Shown here in pieces: positions 36,890 through 45,900 of a DNA stretch of 64,000 nt. The stretch is from the NCBI GenBank assembly GCA_037102815.1, contig BTPP01000001.1:1699001-1763000 (forward strand), in the 5' to 3' direction. The translations under genes and the position numbers were made by a program. Every line of letters starts with the position of its first letter. Within the stretch, counting starts at the first letter, position 1. The notes beneath the pieces were generated by a model that did no database searches, was not told where the DNA came from, and was given only the letters and a program-made list of their open reading frames with translations. This DNA is from Neurospora intermedia. Taxonomy: Eukaryota; Ascomycota; Sordariomycetes; Sordariales; Sordariaceae.

Positions 36890-39720
36890 ATTAATTTAAT
36901 TCTTTTATTCTACTATATATAAATTAAATACTTATAGAAGAAAAATATAAATATATCCTCCAATAACCGCACTACTGCCAATAACAAGGCTAAGGCTACT
37001 TCGGCTAATAATAATACCGGCAGATCTACTAAAGCCGAGGGTAAAAGACCTTAGGCTATTCTAAGCTAAAGTAATACGGTTAAATCCAGCAATACTAACA
37101 GTAAATAACCCTAATAGCCTATTATTATTCGCAGTATTCAACTCTTACGCGGCTACGGTAGGGTGCCGATTATAAACCATCTTAATAGCCGGGCAACTAT
37201 ACCATTAAAAAACTTTCAATAGAAATAGATTAAAGAAGCCATCAAACTTACATTTAATTAACTACTTATTAATCGAATGCTTCGACCTAATACAAATAAA
37301 GCGCTTAAACCAATATTAATAATATACTAAAGCTTTACTAATTAGTACGTACAAGATTATTAGGGATCCTTTCCTAATTTATTACAAAAGATTAAAGTAT
37401 AATTATATATTATAAAAATAAACTAGCTACACAATTAAATCCTAAAATATAAGAATAACTTCCAATATTATAAAATATACCTTAGCCCCCCTCGAAATTT
37501 AAATTCAAAGAACGGATATATACCTTTAAAATATTCCGAATTAAATAGTATTTAATTAGATTAGCAATACAACCTCAAAATACCTTATAAGGAATTGGAA
37601 TCCAATAAAGTATTCGATAAGATTTTTTATAATAAATTATAACCTAATTAGATAGGCGCTTTCCTACCTAATAATAAAGGTTTTTATAATTAGAAACGGA
37701 TTATAGTACGCCTAGCCGACCTTTGGTACAATATCGACAAGTATACCTACACCTATATTAATAATCTAATTACCCTACTTTTATAGGTAACTAGAAAAGG
37801 GGCAAAAATAATCTTTATACTAAATAAGTATATATAATTCAATAGTAGGACTTTAAAGTTTATAAATAATCCAAATAATATCCGATTACCTATAAAAAAA
37901 AAAAGGTTTTAGGTAATCCCTATCTACCTTAAGAATTACTATTTCTCGGTAGCTATTTTTAATTAGTTAGTAGGTTAATAGAATTACTATAATTCTAATT
38001 TTAAAAGTTCTATATTATAGGATATAAAAACAGTTTTAATCTCATTATCTCAAAGCTTTAGCATTTAAAAAATATTTAAAACTAACCCAAGCCTTATTAT
38101 TCAATAAATCGAATTCGTTACCCAAATTTCTAATTGGATTTATAAATTAATAGTAGTAGAAACTATAAGAATAAGACTAGTAGAATATAATCCAAACTTC
38201 TAGATACTGAAGTTAAAAACCTAATAATAAAGTATAGTATAGAAATACTATACAGTATTTAATTAGGAGTAGAGAGAGAACGTTATAGTACAATAATATT
38301 AAAGAATAATTTATAATACTTTGCGAATAAAATAATAGTACCCCAATAGCCCACCTTATAAATCTAAATTTAAAATACTATATATAGTCGATAATAAATT
38401 AGCCAACTTCCTATCCCAACAGTACAAATATATACACAGTAATAAAAAAAGGCCCTAACGTTTTATTTAACCAAAGAATCATCTTACTTAGAAGAATAAT
38501 AAAGAATTAAATAAAGGGCGACGTATAGAAGGACTAGGAAGTACAGAGATCTTTTCTCGGTACTAGCTATACAATAGCCTTAATACCTTTATTAACCTTC
38601 CTCTATTCTAATATATATTAATAATACCTATTAATAAAAATAGTAATAAAAGCTCCTCATCCTCTAATTCGTTATTATCTAGCTCCTCCTTTCTTACTTT
38701 TATAATACAATAAAAAGAAGTTAGAAGATTAACCTCTTCCTCTAATAATATTTATTTACCCCCGCCTACAGTTTCTTCTCGATAGTCAATTCTAACTCCG
38801 CCTCAATAAATTATAATTCATTTATAAAGCTCTAAGATAACGAATTAACCGTCTTCTACTCTAACTTCATTTCGTCTAACGATATTATTACTTCTAAATC
38901 CTTAGTCAATTGGAAGATAGAATACTTTTATTCAATTGAATATCGATAATTAAATACGCTATAGTTTAATACTAACTACATCCAACCCTTCTAGAAGAAT
39001 TAATACTCTTTCCTTTAATACTCTAATAAATCGGATATAATTAAGAATTCCTCTACCGCCTAAGAATATAGGAAACCTTAAGCTATTATTAGAAAATAGA
39101 GCTCTATCGGTTCCTAAAAGTATCAACTTACTAAATAGTTTAGGATTACCTATAAATTTAATATAAACGCTTATTTAAATAAAGAGGACTAATCAATCCC
39201 CAATCCCTTTAGATCTTAAGAAGACCTCGAACCCGTCTACCCCCTCCAACTCCTCTCAATATAGGCGCACACCATCGACCCCTATACCTATTTCGTAGTA
39301 AAGGTTATCCCTAGTAACCGGATTTGAAAATTTCTACTTAATAAAATAAATACTTATTATAGGCCGAAGCCTAGCACCTAATAAAATAGCCACGGATATA
39401 CTATTTAATTTTAACTCCTATAAATTTATAGTAAACTCTTTAATCCATCCCGTTCGCCGTACAGAGCGTAAATTGAATAGCCTTCCCAATTATAATCCGA
39501 ATAACCCTACTATTATTCCAATAGAATTTGAAGAAAGGTTTAATCTAAATATTCGTTTAAAGCTACAAGGACCCTTAACAATTATTAGGATAACCTAGGA
39601 CAATATTATTAGAAATATAAATAATCGTCTCCTTACTAACAGTATTAAGGAAAAAGATTTAATTAATAAGGGTAAAAGGGGATATAAAGGGAATAGGAAC
39701 AATAGGGGAAGATACTAATT
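36890..39720 (+). pseudogene. Ulp1/C48-like cysteine protease ORF inside the retrotransposon
   Basis: One frame runs from about 36,962 through at least 38,200, interrupted only by stops that revert to Gln or Trp. An N-terminal Asn/Ala/Thr-rich segment precedes a protease-like domain. 'RLADLWYNIDKYTYTYINNL' (about 37,710) resembles the Ulp1 'WLND…I…Y…LL' start. 'YLKNYYFSVAIF' has Tyr (37,937) where the family has catalytic His. 'NYYNSNF' has Asn (37,991) for catalytic Asp. 'TQISNWIYKLIVVETIRI' has Tyr (38,141) for Cys, with Gln six residues before it (38,123). H–D and D–C spacings of 18 and 50 residues nearly equal yeast Ulp1 (17 and 49). All three losses are single transitions. A Gly/Arg/Asn tail ends near 39,717. 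It is dead as a protein now, and its ancestral role in the element is unknown. Confidence 0.65.
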
Positions 39721-39775
39721 ATATATATATACACAAGTAGTAATAAATCTACTTAGGGGACTTATTGTAAAACTC

Positions 39776-39785
39776 AAAGGGAAAA
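39776..39785 (+). other. Candidate polypurine tract
   Basis: AAAGGGAAAA immediately before the 3' LTR, the expected site of plus-strand priming. Confidence 0.5.
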
Positions 39786-39787
39786 TT

Positions 39788-40480
39788 TAATTTAGGGATA
39801 GTATACAAGAATATATACATTAATTTTTTTCTATAATAATTTTTTTCGAACCTTCAGCAAGGGTACTAGATTAGAGGGTACACTTTCTAAATTAAATAGA
39901 ACTAAATAATTAATATTAATAGAAGATAAAAGAATGTAGGACCAATTTAATAAGATAATAGATTAGAAAAGGTAGAAAAATAGGGATAATAGAAGAAAAA
40001 AAGAAATAAGGGGGATAGACAGGACATCGAACTTCAAAAAACAAAATAACAAATCATTACAATATTTATTCTTCATTATATTAGAAGATCAATCTTAATT
40101 TAGTATTCTTAGTTGAACAAAATAATAATTCTTAGTAATTTCTAATTATTTACCTCTTCTTATTTTATTGTACTAAATAATCCTTCATCCCTCTAGAGGG
40201 AATATACATTCGTTTCTCTATTTACTTATAGGAAGAAGATACTGAAAGATCTATCAACTATCTCCGTTTTCTAATAGCGACTAAACATTCAGTCATTCAA
40301 CAGACACAAGACCTCAGTAAATTATATCTGGCTCGATGCCTCCCATCTCGACCATCTGGAAAAGCTTGAAAATCACCTACTATTCTACCAAATTAAACAA
40401 CTAAGAACTACGGTCCTTATACATTACTTTGGTTGTAGTAGTATAGTTATTATTATTATTGTGGTTTTCTCGCCATTTCA
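39788..40480 (+). repeat. 3' LTR
   Basis: 693 bp. Starts TAATTTAGGG (TG mutated to TA) and ends …CCATTTCA with the CA intact. Its last roughly 170 bp are less mutated than the matching part of the 5' LTR. Confidence 0.9.
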
Positions 40481-40484
40481 CTAA

Positions 40485-42599
40485 ATACTATTTTTTTTTC
40501 TTATTTTTTAAATACTATTTTTGTTATATTTGTAGAGGTATTAGTACTATTCTAATATAAATTAAATAATAATATTGAAATAAAAAAAAGATAAAAAACC
40601 TCCTAATAAATATTATTTAATATTTAAGAAGAATTAAACCGTTCTAGTTCTATAATTAAGAATAAATCTTACTTCTTATTAACGCCCTTATTATTACCCT
40701 CTTTACTACTATCCTCCTTTTAAATACTATTATTTTCCTTATTATTATCCTTAGGAAAGGTAATATTGTAAATACTATAATTGTTAATATTAAACTATTT
40801 TGTAATAAATTAATAGAAGTTCTTTAGCGAATTTAAAAAATTTAGAAATTTATAAGGTTGCAGTTAATATTATTAAAAATATCCTTAGTACTTATAGTTT
40901 ATTAAGCGAGGATAGGCAAATAGGTACTAAGAGAACTAGCAATTTTCTCCAAAACTTCAACCTGGCGAATATATAAAGTAAACTCCTTTTCCTCCTAAAT
41001 CTCAGTCTTAATCTCCTTCTTAATTATAAATTAATTTTAGAAAGAATTAGTAGAAGTATAATTACTAAAAGGGTGTAGGGACGGATTAAAAGGATTTATA
41101 TTTATATAGAGAGGAATAGTAACGACTTTTTTCTTAGTAATTATAATAATTCTTATAATATTATTATACTCTTCTATAAAAGTAGTAGAGCGTTTGCTTC
41201 TTTTATTGGTATTCTTATCCTATTAAGTAAGAATTCTATTAAGGATACCGTCGGGAATTTGAAAAAAAAAAAAAAAAAAAAAAAATTAGTAAATTATTAG
41301 AGGTTAGGTTAAGGTTTCTTTGAAGTTTCTTACCGGAATATAATATTTATAGTAGCTATTTCTAGAATATTTAAAATATAGAACTCCTTTATTAACTTAG
41401 TTATAGTATTTCTATTTAGGGTTTTTTTCAACCCTAATAATATAAGGAATATACGGAATCCTACACTCTACGCTAGGCTTTTTAATAGGGGTAGTAGGAG
41501 TAGTAGCCTTCTAATTAATATTAGAATATAGAGATATAAGTAAAGAATTGTAGAGGAATAATTCTTATATTTTTTTTAGTAGAGGTAGGGGAATTAATAG
41601 TAGTAATATTAGTTTTATACTTATTATTATCGTTAGCGCCGGTTTTAGTAGCGGGGGTAGCGGGGGTAATTTGGGTATTAATAGGCGTAAAGCCCTGGTT
41701 AGAAGCGGAACCGCTATTAATACGAGTATTGGGAGCTATAGTTAGAACGGTCGGTTGTTATTATTATTATTATTATATACTAAATAATTATAAATATATT
41801 AATTTGAGTTTGCGCTTAGAATTAGATTGCGTATAGAAAAAAAAAAAAAAAATATATACGAGAGAAAGAATAGTATAGCGTAAGAGAGTAAACTTACTAA
41901 ATATATTAATATTATTAATAAAGATTATACGCGTAGCTGAGAGGGGGAGGGATACGTACGAAAATAATAATATTATATAATAGAGGAAGAGGGAGAGGAA
42001 GAGAGGGTAATATAATAAGAGAAAATAAAATAGAGGGGTAACTACCTATTTAGTAATTCGTTTATTAGTAATCTAACTTTAAATTCAAATAATTTACTAC
42101 GTTACTTATATACTTATTTGCTTTACTATATTAAATATTATCCTATATAGGAATTTAGGAATATTTTATATTGGAATATCTTATTTTATTACTTATACGA
42201 GAGGTTTAGCGGAGGGGTAGTTTAGTACTACTATTAAGTATAATAATAATAAAAATTAAGAAAAATATATATTTTTATTTATAATATCGTATATATTTGG
42301 ATATATAGTTTATAAATTAATATATTAGTATAAAATATACTTATTAATAGTTATATGACCTTTTTTTTTATTTTGCTATATATTTATATTTAAGAATACT
42401 TTATAAAGGTTAAGGTATTATTAGTTTATAATATTGTATATATAGTACTATTCTACTACGGGGTTATAGTTATATAGTACCTATAGCCTTCTAACTTTCA
42501 GTAGATAGTATATAAAATATATTTTTATAATATATTAAAGGGGGTAGCCTTGAAAAAATAATTAAAACTTTAATATTTTAACTCGAGTAAAATATTAAA
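40485..42599. other. AT-rich RIP-mutated sequence right of the LTR element
   Basis: Contains homopolymer tracts (A runs near 41,262 and 41,840) and a TAT/TTA microsatellite near 41,758. It may be the 3' part of the MULE-like element on the minus strand, since CAG/CCG-like short repeats read in that direction, but no domain could be assigned. Confidence 0.35.
41262..41285. repeat. Poly-A tract (24 nt)
   Basis: Uninterrupted A run inside RIP block 1, just upstream of minus-strand coding relics. Confidence 0.9.
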
Positions 42600-44900
42600 T
42601 AATATACTATAAAACCTTATATAATATATTAATTTAAATCCTCCCCTAAAGTTTCTAGCCGCTACTATTGTAAATCTTCTAAATTAATAGTAAAGATAAT
42701 ATTAATACTTTCCTTTACCTTATTAATAAAAATTTAAAATTAGTAATCCGTTTCTTCTATAGAACTTCCGTAAACTATTATTAAATTTCTAATTCAGTAA
42801 ATATTTGTATTTAACTGTTCGCTAATCTTTCGAGTCTATAGCTTTTATTTTAATAGTATACTAATAATACTATTAAATACACCTTTAAATAGCATTTTAA
42901 TCTCTTTATAAACTTCAAAACTATTTTTTGCCTAGAGATTAATTAATTAAGTAAAATATATTGGAAGTAATAAATTGAATATAAAATAATAATATTAAAT
43001 ATAAATGTATAGGAACTACTACGCTACGAACTATCTATATTTATAGAGAGGTATACTAGTAAGAAGATTACTTACTCTTACCTAATTATTATTAATATTT
43101 CTCAATAATAGATAATCTAGTTCAAAGTAATTATAGTCTTGAAATTTATTATTAAGAAGTTTAGGAAGAGTAACCTTATTAGCGTTATAACTATAATATA
43201 TTAATATAATATCCTAAATAGTATTAAATAGGCAAAGGACTTACAGTTAATTATCTTTCTTATATATTATTTCCTAGCTAAGTACTTTTATATATCTTTC
43301 CTAAATTTCTTTAAGGGTGTGTATTTTTTTTCTTACTTCGTAAAGCTTTCTAAAGACTATAATCTATATACGAATAAGTAACTATTCAAAACCAAAGTTT
43401 GGAAATGTATATACAAAAGGTTTATATTAATATTTACTACGAATCCTCTACTTATTAATTAAATAGTAATAATCTTTTAGTTTATCTATAATAGTAATAA
43501 GATTACTTTTCAAATTATAAAACCTTGCTATTTCCTATTTCGTAGCGTTTTTAGTCTTGAGGTAACTATATTAAAATTTAACTATATTCGTAGTATTAAT
43601 TTAAAAAAGTAAAGGAATATTATATTTAAATTAGTAAGCCTAATATTTGGTTTCTAACTTCTAATTCTTTTTAATATAAATTACTTACTTACAAGTGCCT
43701 CGAATAATAGCTATATTAATAAATACGAGATATTTCTCCTCGGTTAATCGGCGGTATAGTATTATATTTATAACTTCCAAATATTCTTCGTTATTTTAAA
43801 TATTTTTGTACAATAAACTCTAAGAATACTTTTTATATAATAAATATTAAACGGTAATAGCTCCCCCTTTATTAGTAAAAGTACTATGGATAATTAACTA
43901 CTTAGTTACTAAATTGTCCGTTACTATATATTTTAGAGCCTAACTATTTAAATTATTATATTAATTAATTAAAGTTTTTAAATATACTTTAATAATATCG
44001 GTATATTAATAAATAATATAGAAGAACGCAATAGGAAGCTAGGAATTGCAATCGTTTTATACTATAATTATAAATAAGTAGAAGTTATAATAGTTTATTT
44101 TATAAATTACATTTATAATAGTAATCTTCCCTCGCTCTTATAAAATATTTAAACTAAATTACTTTATAAAGACTAACCTAATTAATCCTTCCTTTTTCTT
44201 TTTCTTTTTCGAATTAATATTATCTCCTTCTATTATAATTAGCCGGCCTTTCTATTTCAATTTCTTATTATTTATTTGCGCTAATAATTCGCTAAAGTAG
44301 TTTAGATACTCCTATAACTCATCTATTAGGCTATCCTTCTTCGAAAATTAATAGTACTTTTTAATTTTTATACCTAACCGTCGTTTTAAATTAATAATCT
44401 TTTATATATTAAACTATCGATTACCGCAATTTTCTAGGCGCGGTCTTTCAATAGGAGCGTTCTCCCGTCCGAGTACTATACGTTCTACTATAGTAGGAGA
44501 GTAATTAGCTTCCAATAAGAAAATAATATACTTTTAAATAGCTATTAGTATTGTAATTTGATTATATATTAGTATATTATAGATATGGTCGTTAATAATA
44601 GTAATTTGATAAATCCCTTCTAGAATTTCTTTTAATTATAGATTTATAGAATAATTATTAAGTATATAAATAGCTTTCGACGTAAGACCGGTTCCGCTAC
44701 TATTATCTAGCTTACTTTAGTATAAGCGATAATAGTAGTAGTCTTGCTTAATACCTAGTTTTAACCTTTTTAGTCTATCCTTCTTAGTCTAAAAGTATAA
44801 AACCTACTGCTAGTTGTACTCCTATTCATTCTTGCTTACTTAGAACTCGTCTATTCGAAAGTAACGCTTACGGATAGTAGTTATTTATAGTCTCTAATAA
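42600..44900 (-). pseudogene. MULE-like (Mutator-type) transposase relic (RIP-broken)
   Basis: Read on the minus strand with RIP stops treated as Gln, the frame includes 'GKITIINVIYKINYYN' near 44,080–44,130. This fits the MULE motif LDATYKTNxYN with the first catalytic Asp mutated to Asn (44,111–44,113). About 65 residues further on 'YIVTDN' near 43,916–43,930 fits the second DDE motif (V-T-D-R). An upstream N-terminal part (…QDYYYYRLYQSK…, 44,700–44,770) looks like a FAR1-type DNA-binding region. The third acidic residue and the inverted repeats could not be located. Assignment rests on these two motifs and their spacing. Confidence 0.5.
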
Positions 44901-44924
44901 CAGACGTTCAACCTTAGTTAGCCT

Positions 44925-45022
44925 CTATCCACTTCCCCGCCACGCCGTGGCGCAGTCGTTTTGGACCCACAGGCCCAAATAGTGTAACATCAGGATCACC
45001 AGGCTGAGTGAATGAGACTAGT
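44925..45022. other. Short GC-rich, non-RIP island
   Basis: About 100 bp with normal CpA and TpG content embedded in heavily mutated DNA. It contains a perfect 15 bp palindrome (CGCCACGCCGTGGCG, 44,938–44,952). It begins close to where the MULE-like frame starts, so it could be an element end or single-copy flank that escaped RIP. Confidence 0.55.
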
Positions 45023-45158
45023 TATTTACTCTAGTACGTAGAGACCGCCGTTGAATATCCTTAGAATAGTTCGGACTAGTTTAATAGGCTCCCGGTTTCG
45101 TATCCTACGATAGTTACTTTATAGTTCGGGTATAGGGTTAATACTTCTACTAAAAGGT

Positions 45159-45260
45159 AGGGAAGAAGGGGGTAGCGGTAAAAAAAGGGGTATTAGCGAA
45201 GAAGGGGGTAAAAGCGAGGAAGGGGGTATTAGCGAAGAAGGGGGTAGAGGCGAGGAAAAC
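45159..45260. repeat. 18-bp minisatellite, about 5.5 copies
   Basis: Consecutive 18-bp units of the form AGCGAAGAAGGGGGTAAA. Clearest copies start at 45,195, 45,213 and 45,231, with diverged copies at 45,159 and 45,177. Very G-rich on the plus strand within AT-rich DNA. Confidence 0.8.
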
Positions 45261-45900
45261 CTCTACGGTTCTATTCGTTTTAATTTTTTTAATTATTACC
45301 GTTGCCTTCTAGAAGGCCTATTAATAAATTTTACTTCGCTAATAATAGGAAGCGAACCCGGTATAGGTACTAATAGCGAGCTAATTAGCTTAAGGGTAGA
45401 ATAGTTTAACCCCCGCTATTACTAGATTTTAATTTAAAATACCGGTATTAAAGGAGGTTAATATATATTATAAATAATATTTATAATAGAAGTATTTATA
45501 TTGTTAAGGAGTAGTTTAGCGAGCTTTTATTCGTCTAGCGGAATAATAGATATATCTATTATATATAAATATTAATTTAGAGTAAGAATAAATTAATAAC
45601 TACGAATAACTTACTTATTTTTATAATTGTAATTAGGGTAGGTTTATATAATAATTTCAATTTAGGTTGCAGAATATTGTATAAACGATACGCAAGCGAG
45701 AAACGGAATAAACGCGATACGGATACGATAGTACAGACCGTACGGAAATTGGAGAGGATCCGCGGCTAAAACAGTATAAAGGTACTGAAATTATTAGTAC
45801 GCGCTTGCGCGAGATTTCTAGCGCTTAAAAAAAGGTATTTTCGTAGCTAATGCTCTATCACGTACGCTTCCTAAAGAGGTAATTGGGGATTTGTGCGCGG

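Larger units (their letters stand above)
25143..40480 (+). mobile_element. RIP-degraded 15.3 kb Gypsy LTR retrotransposon, full length
   Basis: Two co-linear 693 bp LTRs (25143–25835 and 39788–40480), originally TG…CA, bound a plus-strand element. The flanks both read CTAA (25139–25142 and 40481–40484), consistent with a 4 bp target duplication. A TGG-starting primer-binding site follows the 5' LTR, and a purine tract (39776–39785) precedes the 3' LTR. Internal coding relics run gag, protease, reverse transcriptase, RNase H, integrase with GPY/F-type end, then about 5 kb more coding sequence. Every frame is broken by TAA/TAG that read as Gln after reverting C-to-T. Order RT–RH–INT makes it Gypsy/Ty3. 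It is unusually long for a Gypsy element. Confidence 0.88.
24905..45900. other. RIP-mutated AT-rich block 1
   Basis: Strongly AT-rich. CpA and TpG are visibly rare and TpA is very common. Only two open frames above about 60 codons exist in 21 kb. The two LTR copies inside differ by transitions in the aligned stretches I compared. These are the marks of repeat-induced point mutation, which acts on duplicated DNA in Neurospora relatives. Such blocks normally carry H3K9me3 and cytosine methylation, which is family knowledge and not seen here. Confidence 0.9.

Noticed and set aside
25143-40480. Possible CRISPR or satellite array, from repeated short AT motifs
   Set aside because: The repeated look comes from TpA enrichment by RIP. 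No regularly spaced direct repeats exist apart from the LTR pair.
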